Below, in pieces: positions 19,853 through 29,182 of a stretch of 64,000 nucleotides of DNA. This stretch comes from CBDHFQ01 sp965262565 (lineage in GTDB: Bacteria > Bacteroidota > Bacteroidia > J057). The first letter of the stretch is position 1. Each line of letters starts with the position of its first letter. The position numbers were made by a program, and so were the translations under genes. Location of the stretch: contig CBDHFQ010000030.1 of the NCBI GenBank assembly GCA_965262565.1, positions 98,567-162,566 on the forward strand, given 5' to 3'. The notes below the pieces were generated by a model that did not search any database, was not told the DNA's origin, and saw only the letters and a list, made by a program, of their open reading frames with translations.

Positions 19853-21037
19853 ATGCAACTTATAGACCAAGCCCAATTAAATGGAAAGAGGACCCTCGTC
19901 CGAGTAGATTTTAATGTGCCTCTTGATGATCAGCGAAATGTTACCGATGATCGTAGAATTCGCGAATCTATTCCTACGATTAAGTACATTTTGGAACAAG
20001 GTGGATTTCCTGTATTGATGTCTCATTTAGGTAGGCCTAAAAGTGGCCCGGAAGAAAAATTTAGTTTGAAGCATACCATTTCTACCTTGAAAAAATATGT
20101 TGATGCGGAGGTGTTATTTGCTGATGATTGTGTGAGTGATGAGGCGATAAAAATGAGCCAACAATTGACTCAAGGACAGATATTGTTATTAGAAAACGTA
20201 CGATTCTATAAGGGAGAAACCAAAGGGGATGAAGAATTTGCAAAAATACTGGCTAAGCATGGAGATGTATATGTAAATGACGCTTTCGGAAGTGCACACA
20301 GAGCACACTCCAGTACTACTGTTGTGGCTAATTTTATAGAAGACAAGTACGCAGGGTTTCTCCTCAACAAAGAAATTGAAAATGCCAGGAAGGTATTGAA
20401 TCATGCTGAGCGTCCCTTCTGTGCGATCATGGGAGGAGCTAAAGTTTCCGACAAGATATCTATTATAGAAAATTTATTGGATAAAATTGACTATCTATTA
20501 ATTGGTGGAGGGATGGCTTATACTTTCCTGAAAGCTAAAGGGTATGAGATTGGAACATCACTGTTAGAACAAGATAAGATTGCGACTGCTGCTTCATTGA
20601 TCAAACAAGCACGGGCTAAGAATGTAGTGATTTTAACTCCTGTTGACTCTGTTGTTTCGGATAAATTTGGAGAAGACGGTACAATTAAAATTATAAAAAA
20701 TGAAGATTTTCCTTCTGACATGATGGGATTGGACATAGGGCCCCAAACCTTTGAATATTTTGCTGATACCATCGTCAAAGCTAAAACTGTATTGTGGAAT
20801 GGTCCTATGGGAGTGTTTGAAATGGACAGCTTTGCCAAAGGTACTTTTGCTATTGCGCAGTCGGTTGTAGAAGCAACTAACAGAGGTGCTTTTTCTTTAA
20901 TTGGTGGAGGAGATTCTGCAGCTGCTATTGCTAAAGCTGATCTTGAAGATAACGTTTCTTATGTCTCTACTGGTGGAGGTGCTTTACTAGAGTACTTAGA
21001 AGGAAAAACGCTACCTGGTGTAGCTGCTTTAGGATAA
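19853..21037 (+). CDS. pgk: Phosphoglycerate kinase
   Basis: A 394-residue glycolytic enzyme that converts 1,3-bisphosphoglycerate and ADP to 3-phosphoglycerate and ATP. Seen: the N-terminal signature RVDFNVPLDD at about 17-26, substrate-binding MSHLGRPKSGPEEKFSL, LLENVRFYKGETKGDEEF, DAFGSAHRAHSST, the hinge region PFCAIMGGAKVSDKI, and the nucleotide site WNGPMGVFEM with GGGDSAAAI near the C-terminus. Length is normal. It stands alone and is followed by a strong terminator. Confidence 0.97.
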   Translation: MQLIDQAQLNGKRTLVRVDFNVPLDDQRNVTDDRRIRESIPTIKYILEQGGFPVLMSHLGRPKSGPEEKFSLKHTISTLKKYVDAEVLFADDCVSDEAIKMSQQLTQGQILLLENVRFYKGETKGDEEFAKILAKHGDVYVNDAFGSAHRAHSSTTVVANFIEDKYAGFLLNKEIENARKVLNHAERPFCAIMGGAKVSDKISIIENLLDKIDYLLIGGGMAYTFLKAKGYEIGTSLLEQDKIATAASLIKQARAKNVVILTPVDSVVSDKFGEDGTIKIIKNEDFPSDMMGLDIGPQTFEYFADTIVKAKTVLWNGPMGVFEMDSFAKGTFAIAQSVVEATNRGAFSLIGGGDSAAAIAKADLEDNVSYVSTGGGALLEYLEGKTLPGVAALG

Positions 21038-21075
21038 GATGAAGCCTTTTTGCTAATAAGTATAAGACAAATTGT

Positions 21076-21110
21076 AAAGGATGACTTCCTGTAGGTCATC
21101 CTTTTAACTT
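21076..21110 (+). terminator. Intrinsic terminator after pgk
   Basis: The arms AAAGGATGAC (21076-21085) and GTCATCCTTT (21095-21104) form a perfect 10-bp stem with a 9-nt loop, followed by TTAACTT. It lies 38 bp after the pgk stop. Confidence 0.85.
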
Positions 21111-21127
21111 CAATTTCATTTTATGGA

Positions 21128-21493
21128 CTAATACATGGCAAGGCTAAGCATAACTAGGGTGCAAGCAGCATTAGTTCCTATACCATGTGATCCTAGCTTT
21201 TCTACAAATTCAGGATTTTCAGTTCCAGGATTAAAAATAACTCGTTCAGGCTTAAGTTGGATAATCCAATTATAATAAGCTGGTTGATGGGAAGGGTTTA
21301 TGTAAAGGCTTACAGTATGAATGTTAGGTAGATCCATCTCTTCAGGGGAAGTAAAAATATTTATATCTGCAACCTTGCCAGATCTTATTCCTAATGCGTA
21401 AACCGAAATTCCTTCGTTACGCAGCCTGTGAATAGCTTGAAAGGAGGTTCTGTCGGATTTTGTAGAGGCTCCTATGATTAATGTATTCTTCAT
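21128..21493 (-). CDS. CoA-binding domain protein (YccU-like)
   Basis: The open frame runs up to 21556, but the ATG at 21493 is preferred. It gives the usual start MKNTLIIGASTKSDRTSF, and the longer version would run through the clpC terminator hairpin. The 121-residue protein is a stand-alone Rossmann CoA-binding domain with GAS near residues 8-10, SVYALGIRSG, ADINIFTSPEE and RVIFNPGTENPEF. Its ligand role is not defined. It lies just downstream of clpC on the same strand. Confidence 0.85.
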   Translation of the reverse strand: MKNTLIIGASTKSDRTSFQAIHRLRNEGISVYALGIRSGKVADINIFTSPEEMDLPNIHTVSLYINPSHQPAYYNWIIQLKPERVIFNPGTENPEFVEKLGSHGIGTNAACTLVMLSLAMY

Positions 21494-21503
21494 TTTTTCT
21501 AAT

Positions 21504-21544
21504 AAAAAATAGAGACTGTCTGTTGTATACAGGACAGTCTCTTT
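21504..21544 (-). terminator. Intrinsic terminator after clpC
   Basis: AGAGACTGTC (21511-21520) and GACAGTCTCT (21533-21542) form a perfect 10-bp stem with a 12-nt loop. On the minus strand it is followed by ATTTTTTATT. It lies about 30 bp past the clpC stop and before the YccU-like start. Confidence 0.85.
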
Positions 21545-21573
21545 GTTATATAACATTTAATCATCAATGAATA

Positions 21574-24096
21574 CTACTCCTCGGTTTCTTCGCTTATTTC
21601 TTTTACTTTATTTTTCTTTGTATTCACAATGATTTTTTCCTCCTTTTCATCATAATCTACATACAGGGTATCCCCTGTTTCAATTTTATTTTCCAGAATT
21701 TCGTCTGCTATCGGATCTTCGAGATATTTTTGAAGTGCACGTTGTAATGGACGAGCTCCAAATTGCTTATCGTATCCTTTCTCAGCAATAAATTTCTTGG
21801 CTTTATCTGATAGGATGATATCGTATCCTTTTTCCTTGATCCTGGAAAATACATCTTTTAATTGAAGGTCAATGATTTCAAGAATATGATCTTCCTCGAG
21901 TTCATTAAATATGATCACTTCATCTATCCTGTTCAAAAATTCAGGTCGGAACACTTTCTTCATTGCGCCTTCTATCGTGCTCTTCATCACTTCTGCGGAT
22001 TGATTTTCTCTGGATTTAGTAGTGAATCCGACGCCAGTTCCAAAGTTTTTCAATTCGCGAACTCCTACATTAGAAGTCATAATAATGACTGTATTCTTAA
22101 AATCAATTCTTCTTCCAAGACCATCAGTAAGTAAGCCATCATCAAGTACCTGAAGCATGATATTGAAGATGTCGGGATGTGCTTTTTCGATCTCATCTAA
22201 TAATACTACTGAATAGGGCTTTCTTCTGACTTTCTCCGTCAATTGTCCCCCTTCTTCATATCCGACATATCCTGGAGGCGCACCAATTAATCTGGATACA
22301 GTGAATTTTTCCATGTATTCACTCATGTCCAACCTGATGAGTGCATCATCTGAGTCGAACAAATATCTTGCTAATGCTTTAGCGAGCTCTGTTTTTCCTA
22401 CCCCTGTTTGCCCTAGAAAGATAAAGGAACCTATAGGCTTATGAGGATCTTTAAGTCCTAACCTTGATCTTTTGATGGCTTTGCCTAACTTATCAATAGC
22501 ACTGTCTTGACCAATGATAACCTGTTTTAATTCAATGGCCATATTTTTAAGGCGAGTCATCTCCCCTGCCGCAATTTTAGTTACAGGAACCCCTGTCATC
22601 ATAGAAACAACTGAAGCTACATCTTCCTCACTTACCGTGTATCTCTTATTTCTTGTTTCTTGTTCCCACTCTAATTTAGCTTGTTCCAGTTCTTCCAGGA
22701 GGCGCTTTTCTTGATCCCTAAGTTGAGCAGCTTCTTCGTACTTTTGACTCTTAACTACCTTATTTTTAAGTTCTTTAACTTCCTCTATCTTCGCTTCTAA
22801 ATCTAATATACTTTGAGGGACATGGATATTGGTGATATGGACACGACTGCCGGCTTCATCCAATACATCTATGGCCTTGTCTGGAAAATATCTGTCAGAA
22901 ACGTAGCGATCACTTAATTTTACACAAGCTAAAATAGCATCTTCTGTGTAATTAACGTTATGGTGATCTTCATACTTTGACTTGATATTCTGAAGAATAG
23001 TGAGGGTTTCTTCCACTGAAGTAGGCTCAACCATCACTTTCTGAAAGCGTCTTTCTAGCGCTCCATCTTTTTCAATATACTGACGATATTCGTCTAAGGT
23101 AGTAGCTCCTATACATTGAATTTCCCCTCTGGCTAAAGCCGGTTTAAAAATATTAGAAGCATCTAAAGAACCAGATGCACCTCCTGCACCTACGATAGTA
23201 TGAAGCTCATCTATAAATAGGATGACATCTGGAGATTTCTCCAATTCTGCCATTACTGCTTTCATACGTTCTTCAAATTGCCCTCTGTATTTAGTGCCAG
23301 CAACTAAGGATGCTATGTCCAGAGTTACCACACGTTTATTATATAGAACGCGACTCACCTTTCGCTGGATAATGCGTAATGCAAGACCTTCAGCTATGGC
23401 AGTTTTACCTACACCTGGTTCTCCAATGAGTACCGGGTTATTTTTCTTGCGACGGCTAAGGATTTGCGCCACACGTTCTATTTCGTTTTCACGTCCAACG
23501 ATAGGATCCAGCTTATTTTCTTCAGCTGCTTTCGTTAAATCCCTGCCAAAATTATCTAGAACAGGGGTTTTGGACTTTGTAGATTTTCTTGATCGTTCTC
23601 CTGGTGCACTCATTTCAGATGATTCTGGTGGTTCACTGGTAACTGACATTCTTGGAGACTGGGTATCCTCTTTATTTTCCAACTCGGAGCGTACAATATC
23701 ATATGTAACCCCGAACCTGGATAAAATTTGGGCAGCTACATTATTTTCTTCCCTTAATATGGAAAGTAATAGGTGCTCTGTCCCAATTAGGCCACTCTTC
23801 AATAACTTGGCTTCCAGTCTAGTTATTTTTAGAACTTTTTCTGCTTGCCTGGTTAAAGGCAGGTTTGTAAGATTGATAGTGGTAACAGTACCTTTCACAG
23901 CATTCTCTATAGAACGCTTGAGCTGAGATAAGTCGACGCCTAGACTAACGAGAATCTTTATAGCCAGGCCCTCACCCTCTCTGATCAATCCCAATAATAG
24001 ATGTTCAGGTCCTATATAATCATGCCCTAACCTTATTGCTTCTTCTCTGCTATAGGATATCACATCCTTTACTCTATCTGAGAAATTTGATTCCAT
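21574..24096 (-). CDS. clpC: ATP-dependent Clp protease ATP-binding subunit ClpC
   Basis: An 840-residue HSP100 unfoldase that feeds substrates to ClpP. Domains in order: two N-terminal Clp repeats (about 1-145, GHDYIGPEHLLLGLIREGEG); AAA1 with Walker A GEPGVGKT (225-232) and FIDELHT; a UVR/coiled-coil linker at about 430-475; and AAA2 with Walker A GQTGVGKT (562-569) and the tripeptide VGF in the ClpP-docking loop near GTGVGF. The C-terminal D2-small domain has GARPLQRALQKYLEDPIA. A charged linker at 140-190 separates the N-domain from AAA1. A promoter-like box precedes the start and a strong terminator follows. Confidence 0.96.
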   Translation of the reverse strand: MESNFSDRVKDVISYSREEAIRLGHDYIGPEHLLLGLIREGEGLAIKILVSLGVDLSQLKRSIENAVKGTVTTINLTNLPLTRQAEKVLKITRLEAKLLKSGLIGTEHLLLSILREENNVAAQILSRFGVTYDIVRSELENKEDTQSPRMSVTSEPPESSEMSAPGERSRKSTKSKTPVLDNFGRDLTKAAEENKLDPIVGRENEIERVAQILSRRKKNNPVLIGEPGVGKTAIAEGLALRIIQRKVSRVLYNKRVVTLDIASLVAGTKYRGQFEERMKAVMAELEKSPDVILFIDELHTIVGAGGASGSLDASNIFKPALARGEIQCIGATTLDEYRQYIEKDGALERRFQKVMVEPTSVEETLTILQNIKSKYEDHHNVNYTEDAILACVKLSDRYVSDRYFPDKAIDVLDEAGSRVHITNIHVPQSILDLEAKIEEVKELKNKVVKSQKYEEAAQLRDQEKRLLEELEQAKLEWEQETRNKRYTVSEEDVASVVSMMTGVPVTKIAAGEMTRLKNMAIELKQVIIGQDSAIDKLGKAIKRSRLGLKDPHKPIGSFIFLGQTGVGKTELAKALARYLFDSDDALIRLDMSEYMEKFTVSRLIGAPPGYVGYEEGGQLTEKVRRKPYSVVLLDEIEKAHPDIFNIMLQVLDDGLLTDGLGRRIDFKNTVIIMTSNVGVRELKNFGTGVGFTTKSRENQSAEVMKSTIEGAMKKVFRPEFLNRIDEVIIFNELEEDHILEIIDLQLKDVFSRIKEKGYDIILSDKAKKFIAEKGYDKQFGARPLQRALQKYLEDPIADEILENKIETGDTLYVDYDEKEEKIIVNTKKNKVKEISEETEE

Positions 24097-24109
24097 ACAT
24101 TTCTTGTTC

Positions 24110-24138
24110 CAAAGGTATAATGACCTTATATGCTCAAA
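24110..24138 (-). promoter_or_regulatory. Candidate clpC promoter
   Basis: On the minus strand, TACCTTTG (24117 to 24110) matches the TAnnTTTG -7 box. TTTG (24138 to 24135) lies 17 nt upstream as a -33-like element. The box ends 14 nt before the clpC ATG, so the leader would be very short. The rest of the 299-bp clpC-nuoH gap shows nothing else recognisable. Confidence 0.5.
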
Positions 24139-24395
24139 CTTGCTTTATCTATGCCAAACCCAATGATGGTGACAAATTGGCAGCAAGTATGAGAAAGTTT
24201 GTCCTTATGTATATAGTACTCTGATGTCTTTGAGTATCGTTTTCTCCCCGTTAAGCTTTACAGGTAAAGGAAAAAGAATACCATCTTTCCCTTTGTTGGA
24301 ATGAGTAAAAAGTTGATTTAAACTCAAATGAATTAGACTATAATAAACAAAATTAAAACGGATATTAAAAGACCTTTGTTACAAGTCTTCCTCCT

Positions 24396-25493
24396 TTAGA
24401 TGGAGTTGCTGTAAGTCCAAACTGCAATAATCAGAGCGATAATTACCAAGTTTATTAAGGAAAGGGGAAGAAGGCGCTTCCAACCGATATCCATTAATTG
24501 ATTATACTTAAATCTGGGGAGTGTCCATCTTACCCAAATAAATAAAAAGATAAAAAACAGTGTCTTAATAGTAAACCAACCTAATCCCCATAGCATTTGG
24601 TATAATTCTGCCCATTCAGCTACATTCAGAAATCCTTCGAAAGGTCCTAGGTAACCTCCTAGAAATACAGTAGAAATGATTGCTGAAGCAATAATGACAT
24701 GAATGTATTCTGCTACGAAAAATAGTCCGAATTTCATGGAACTATATTCAGTATGAAATCCGCCGACCAACTCTTGTTCAGCTTCTACTAAATCAAATGG
24801 CGCTCGATTAGCTTCTGCAAAAGAACATGTAAGGAAGATGAGAAATCCTAGAGGATTTATAAATGCGTTCCAGACACCTCTCTGACCTTCTACTATGGAA
24901 GATAATTTAAGATAGTGTTCAGATCCTTCATAGGTACTATTCGTAATAAGTATCACACTTACTACTGCCAAGCCTAAAGCTAATTCGTAACTGATCATTT
25001 GAGCAGATGCTCTAAGACCACCTAATAGGGAATACTTACTGTTGGAAGACCAACCAGCCAAGGTTATTCCATATACCGAAATGGAGGTAATAGCTAAAAT
25101 GTATAAGATTCCAATATTGACATCTGCTATGACAAGAGGATCTACTACCCGAACTCCATCTACAATACTTCCAGCTATTTCTGGAGTCAAAGGATTTGCA
25201 CCTGAAAATGGAATCACTGCCATGGTAACTATGGCGATGGTAGACGCTATAATTGGAGCAATAAAATGAATGAGTGGATTAGCTTTGCCCGGGACAACAT
25301 CTTCTTTTAATAATAACTTAAGCACATCTGCTAAAGGTTGGAGTAATCCAAAAGGACCTACTCGATTAGGGCCTACTCTTTGTTGAATAAGTGCAGCAAT
25401 TTTTCTTTCTGCATAAACACTGTATGCAGCTCCCGTAAGTAAAGCTAATAATGCAGCTCCAATGATAATAAGAGAAATCAAAATTGGATTCAT
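24396..25493 (-). CDS. nuoH: NADH-quinone oxidoreductase subunit H
   Basis: A 365-residue inner-membrane subunit of complex I with about 8-9 hydrophobic helices. Hallmarks: the YAERKIAALIQQRVGPNRVG start of the conserved loop, GPFGLLQPLADVLKLLLKED, the acidic loop FAEANRAPFDLVEAEQELV, and GFHTEYSSMKFGLFFVAEY. NuoH forms the quinone-entry chamber and the start of the proton path. No other nuo gene is adjacent, so it is detached from the usual nuoA-N order here. Confidence 0.95.
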   Translation of the reverse strand: MNPILISLIIIGAALLALLTGAAYSVYAERKIAALIQQRVGPNRVGPFGLLQPLADVLKLLLKEDVVPGKANPLIHFIAPIIASTIAIVTMAVIPFSGANPLTPEIAGSIVDGVRVVDPLVIADVNIGILYILAITSISVYGITLAGWSSNSKYSLLGGLRASAQMISYELALGLAVVSVILITNSTYEGSEHYLKLSSIVEGQRGVWNAFINPLGFLIFLTCSFAEANRAPFDLVEAEQELVGGFHTEYSSMKFGLFFVAEYIHVIIASAIISTVFLGGYLGPFEGFLNVAEWAELYQMLWGLGWFTIKTLFFIFLFIWVRWTLPRFKYNQLMDIGWKRLLPLSLINLVIIALIIAVWTYSNSI

Positions 25494-25598
25494 AGGCTTA
25501 AATTAAAACTATTTTCTAAATAAACTGCATTGTTTATTAGATGTGGATTTTTTTTTTGAAAAAAGCCGTTTTCAGCTAAACCAGCACTTATGCTATTT

Positions 25599-26396
25599 CT
25601 AGCTGCGGGTAACCAAGTACCAACCTGCAGTAGTGTAAAAATCTCTCAAATGCGGTATTCTATCCAAAACCGGAAATTGTTCTCTGGGAGATACCCCAAA
25701 TTTATAACGGTAAATAGGATTAAATAAAAAGAGTTTTTTTGCTACTATGGTCCATTTTCCCCGAGCCATAATGGATTCGAATCGGTGAATAGAAATGCCA
25801 GTAGATTTGATCTCTAATAACTCTTTTATGGTTGCTTCAGATTCCCCAAAGCTTGAAAGTATCTTTTTATAAAGAGAGGCCGGAAGCAGATGTAGATAGG
25901 GAAAAAAGGCAATATATTTATTGGTACATATTTGTTGGTGGCCTCCGAAAGGCATTCTCCATGGAGGAAATCCAAAAAAAATCTTTCCGTCCTCTTTTAA
26001 AAAAGTTTTTAAATATGGAATGAACTTTTCCTGCTGGGGAATATGTTCTATAGTATCCTTTAATATAATTAAGTCGAATTGAGATTCCCATTCCTGTTTG
26101 AAAGAGAGGTCATACACATTTTGAGCCAAAAATTTAGCCTTTCCCTCTTCCACTAAATCGCCCATGAGGCGGTGAGCATGATTAATTCTGGAGATACTTA
26201 GATCTACTCCTAAACAAAAGCATCCCTGTTCAACAAAAGGTTTTAATACTCCTCCTTCTGCACAACCAATTTCCATCACTTTAGAAGAAGGGCCTAACGC
26301 AACATGAGGGCCAATAAAAGGGAGTAAATATTCTTTGGCATTTAAATACTGCTGTTCGAATCTTACATCTATGGAAGAATGCTGCTTCAGCGCCAT
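25599..26396 (-). CDS. Class I SAM-dependent methyltransferase
   Basis: A 265-residue soluble protein. SAM-binding motif I is VMEIGCAEGG (residues 40-49), with the acidic end of strand beta2 at GVDLS (63-67) and motif IV-like DLIILKDTIEHI. These place it in the Methyltransf_11/23-type group, which includes enzymes acting on lipids, quinones and glycans. The substrate is unknown. A basic-aromatic C-terminal half (FPPWRMPFGGHQQICTNKY) resembles bacterial sugar or lipid methyltransferases. It is likely monocistronic. Confidence 0.85.
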   Translation of the reverse strand: MALKQHSSIDVRFEQQYLNAKEYLLPFIGPHVALGPSSKVMEIGCAEGGVLKPFVEQGCFCLGVDLSISRINHAHRLMGDLVEEGKAKFLAQNVYDLSFKQEWESQFDLIILKDTIEHIPQQEKFIPYLKTFLKEDGKIFFGFPPWRMPFGGHQQICTNKYIAFFPYLHLLPASLYKKILSSFGESEATIKELLEIKSTGISIHRFESIMARGKWTIVAKKLFLFNPIYRYKFGVSPREQFPVLDRIPHLRDFYTTAGWYLVTRS

Positions 26397-26422
26397 ATGC
26401 TTTTATCCTTTATTGATAGGCG

Positions 26423-26430
26423 CAAAGGTA
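26423..26430 (-). promoter_or_regulatory. Candidate -7 box for the methyltransferase
   Basis: The minus strand reads TACCTTTG, an exact TAnnTTTG match 26 nt upstream of the methyltransferase ATG. No clear TTG is seen at the -33 position. Confidence 0.4.
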
Positions 26431-26452
26431 AAAAATAATATGGCACCTAAAA

Positions 26453-27157
26453 TTATCTATTTAGACGTAAGCCTTCAGGAATAAATTCAAGTTCATAAAA
26501 CTTTTCAGCAATCACATGATTTTGAATAAACTCTTTGTGGTGGGATCTCCATCCTAGTAAATGTGGTAAATTAATTGTGGCTTTTTTATTCTTGTATAGA
26601 TTTTTAGCTTCAAATGGATTTGCTGCCATCCATCGCAAATTGTTATGTAGTGAATGCAGAACTTCTATATGTTTGTTGGTCCAGCTTTTATCTTCATATA
26701 TTTTCTTGGCTAAATCAGGATGTTCGTAAAGCCAACAGAGATTCGTAAATAATTTTGCTGTAAGGATGGGGTTATTTTTTAAGTATGTCTCATCAGCTTG
26801 TCTTAGAAAAGGATAATCAGTAGCCAATTCTCTGAGTTGTTTTCGTTCACGTGCATATCTGAAAGCATTTTCTACTTTTGTCCTTGCAAGAATTTCCTTA
26901 AAACTGATGAATTTATCTTTATTTTGGTCTGTTAAGTCATAGTGGTTTTCAGCTAAAAAATAGGCAAACTCGTTTTCATAACTTTGCATTTCCTCTTTAT
27001 CCAGCAAAGCATTGTTATCCTCATCTGCAATTAAAAATCGCTCTTCCTGAAACCAGATATGTATTTCCTGATTGGATAAATCCTCCTGACTGAGCAAAGA
27101 AAGCGAAAAAAGACTAAAAAAGACTGAGAAAGAAAAAAAAGCTGTACTGAAATTCAT
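26453..27157 (-). CDS. Exported EF-hand protein
   Basis: The frame opens at 27217, but the ATG at 27157 begins a signal peptide (MNFSTAFFSFSVFFSLFS, ending LLSQ). That gives 234 residues. Two EF-hand loops are visible: DEDNNALLDKEE (45-56) and DQNKDKFISFKE (77-88), both with Asp/Asn at positions 1, 3 and 5 and Glu at 12, so calcium binding is likely. The rest is helical with repeated W-x-x-x-N/H patterns (LCWLYEHPDLAKKIYEDKSW) that I do not recognise. It probably acts in the periplasm. Confidence 0.7.
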   Translation of the reverse strand: MNFSTAFFSFSVFFSLFSLSLLSQEDLSNQEIHIWFQEERFLIADEDNNALLDKEEMQSYENEFAYFLAENHYDLTDQNKDKFISFKEILARTKVENAFRYARERKQLRELATDYPFLRQADETYLKNNPILTAKLFTNLCWLYEHPDLAKKIYEDKSWTNKHIEVLHSLHNNLRWMAANPFEAKNLYKNKKATINLPHLLGWRSHHKEFIQNHVIAEKFYELEFIPEGLRLNR

Positions 27158-27304
27158 AAAGCCCAAAATATATATTTTGCTAGGTGTTTTTACTTCATTT
27201 TTAGATATAACGTTCAATTAACAATAAAATGATTTCTGAAAGTTTTAATAGTGTAATTAGGCGCTAATTTAGGTGATTCTTTCTTAAAACTTGTATTTTC
27301 TAGG

Positions 27305-27343
27305 GTATAAAAAAAGAGAAGGGAACTTATCCTCTTCTCTTTT
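27305..27343 (-). terminator. Intrinsic terminator
   Basis: AAAAGAGAAG (27312-27321) pairs with CTTCTCTTTT (27334-27343), extendable to 12 bp with one G-U. On the minus strand it is followed by TTTATACCC. It ends the transcript of the small gene at 27410-27748. Confidence 0.7.
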
Positions 27344-27409
27344 CTTATTTTGATTTCTAAATTAATTATGTATCAATCAAGAAACACTATATCTGTAAGG
27401 ATGATTTGT

Positions 27410-27748
27410 TTAATAAGAGAACTCCGGTAAATAATACATGCTCTGTTTACGGGGAACATGTTTCCATATTCTCTTTCCAATCTCACATATTTTTGACAAG
27501 CCAGATATGAGTTCGATTTCTAAATGTTTAAGCTCACGGGGATCTTGCCTAGAGAGAGACCGACTAAGCATTTTTTCAAACTCCTCACATTTATGCGCTA
27601 AAGCCACAATAAAATTAGCATTAATACCGTGTTTGGTGAATTCAGCTAAATCCTTTGCTGCTGCAATCATCTTTTCATTGCATACTTTGCACAATTGATA
27701 TGGACTGATAGTTGAAACTAGAGGCTTAACTTGAGGTTTCATAAGCAT
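27410..27748 (-). CDS. Small helical protein of unknown function
   Basis: A 112-residue cytosolic protein; a second in-frame ATG at 27742 would give 110. Not recognised. It is mostly amphipathic helix with four cysteines, two in LCKVCNE near residues 19-25, and an acidic heptad-like stretch around 60-90. A terminator lies 67 bp beyond its stop, which supports a real transcript. It could be a small four-helix-bundle protein, and function is unknown. Confidence 0.55.
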   Translation of the reverse strand: MLMKPQVKPLVSTISPYQLCKVCNEKMIAAAKDLAEFTKHGINANFIVALAHKCEEFEKMLSRSLSRQDPRELKHLEIELISGLSKICEIGKRIWKHVPRKQSMYYLPEFSY

Positions 27749-28039
27749 TTAGACATTTTAATAAACCACAAAAAATTACTAGAATAAAAAGTCAGAAACT
27801 AGATATTCAGAAATAAATAAATAAAGTGTAAAAGTTTATCTAAGCAAATAATATCAGTTAGATGACTGAAAAATTGTAGAAATAACCGTTTGCTTATCTA
27901 TGCCTTGACCTCACTGAATCAATTATAATATTTTTTTTAAAATTATCAAAGAAAAACTTGATCAAAAGTAATTCTTAACTTTTATTTGAATTTTTAGTAT
28001 ATTATTATTTCCGATATCAACAATATCCAAATCTGAATT

Positions 28040-29182
28040 ATGAAAGGAAGAAGATGGCTCAGGAAGATGATCTTTTCGATACTGACAATTTTGATATATT
28101 CATTTTATTCACCTGGTTATACCAAGGCAAAAAAAAATGATTATCAAGGGAATAAAAATAATACAGCATTCGCTTACGTCGAACCTGTAATTAATACCTT
28201 TAACGTTTTCACTCAATCAAATGCCCTATTATGTGCTATTCCCTCTGTCTCAATTCACAATGCACCTAATAGTAGCTCGAATGTTATCGGTAATATTACC
28301 TTTGGAGAAGAAATTTTAAATTTAGGGAATTCATCCTTTGACAATGGTACTACCTTCATTCAAATCCAAACTACGAGAAATCAAATCGGTTGGGTGAAGG
28401 AAAATGCCCTTATTAAGGATGGAGGCTTAGTGGTCTTTCTGGAGAATGCCAGAATCTATCCTAATCCAGATTTTGATACTCCTGTTTATCAATCTTCATT
28501 TGAGAGATCTGATCTTGCTATACTGGTTGATTTTCAAGATGAATGGATGAGATTAGTAGGTGACGAGCCTGGAAAAGAAGGATGGGTACATGGCTTGAAT
28601 AAGGTAAGTATTGAACCAGCTGATTTAAGTATAGGGAGGTTAATTCTCGCAGCAGAAAAAGAATCGAATCCACAAGTAAAATTTGCTGCCTTACAAAGTA
28701 TTAAAACTGTGCCAGGATATGTAAATTCACCTCTAGCTATGTCAGTGGATCAAAAGTTGCTAAATGCACAAGCTGATCCCTCTTCAGTAGCAAGAGTATC
28801 GAATAATCCCAAGACAAATGTAATTACTACCAGCAGGGCTGTTAACGCACCACTTCCCGTTGGTTCACAATATTTTATAGAAGATGTACTAGATCCTGCT
28901 ACGGGTAGAACCTTTAAAAGAGTGACAGAAATAGGGGGATATCAACCCGTTTCCGGACCTGCTAATCCTAAGTCGATCTATTTTGCCTATCATAAAACAC
29001 TTCCCATAGGAACAGAAATTTTACTGGAAAACCCGAGAGGAGGATACACTAAGTTGACAGTAATTAACAAACTCAAAAAAGAGAATATCAATATCCTGGG
29101 ATTAGGAGAAGGAGTGTTAAAAGAAACCTTTGGCTCCGAGTTCAGGAATGTGAAAAAGGTAAAAATCCTTTATCCTTTATGA
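28040..29182 (+). CDS. Exported protein with SH3 domains and an RlpA-like C-terminal region
   Basis: A 380-residue protein with a basic-hydrophobic N-terminus (MKGRRWLRKMIFSILTILIY) acting as signal. Two SH3-like segments follow, at about 65-120 (SVSIHNAPNSSSNVIGNITFGEEI) and 125-185 (ENARIYPNPDFDTPVYQ). The last 90 residues contain FAYHKTLPIGTEILLENP and TKLTVINKL, which resemble the double-psi beta-barrel of RlpA-type septal lytic transglycosylases (typically AxHxTLPxGTxxxVxN). The usual catalytic Asp is not apparent, so it may be a binding-only relative. Its 3' end overlaps the convergent M16 gene by 13 bp. Confidence 0.65.
   Translation: MKGRRWLRKMIFSILTILIYSFYSPGYTKAKKNDYQGNKNNTAFAYVEPVINTFNVFTQSNALLCAIPSVSIHNAPNSSSNVIGNITFGEEILNLGNSSFDNGTTFIQIQTTRNQIGWVKENALIKDGGLVVFLENARIYPNPDFDTPVYQSSFERSDLAILVDFQDEWMRLVGDEPGKEGWVHGLNKVSIEPADLSIGRLILAAEKESNPQVKFAALQSIKTVPGYVNSPLAMSVDQKLLNAQADPSSVARVSNNPKTNVITTSRAVNAPLPVGSQYFIEDVLDPATGRTFKRVTEIGGYQPVSGPANPKSIYFAYHKTLPIGTEILLENPRGGYTKLTVINKLKKENINILGLGEGVLKETFGSEFRNVKKVKILYPL

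Noticed and set aside
23222..23926. A 234-codon plus-strand open frame inside clpC
   Set aside because: It is the antisense shadow of the ClpC AAA1 and N-terminal region, with no independent protein features.
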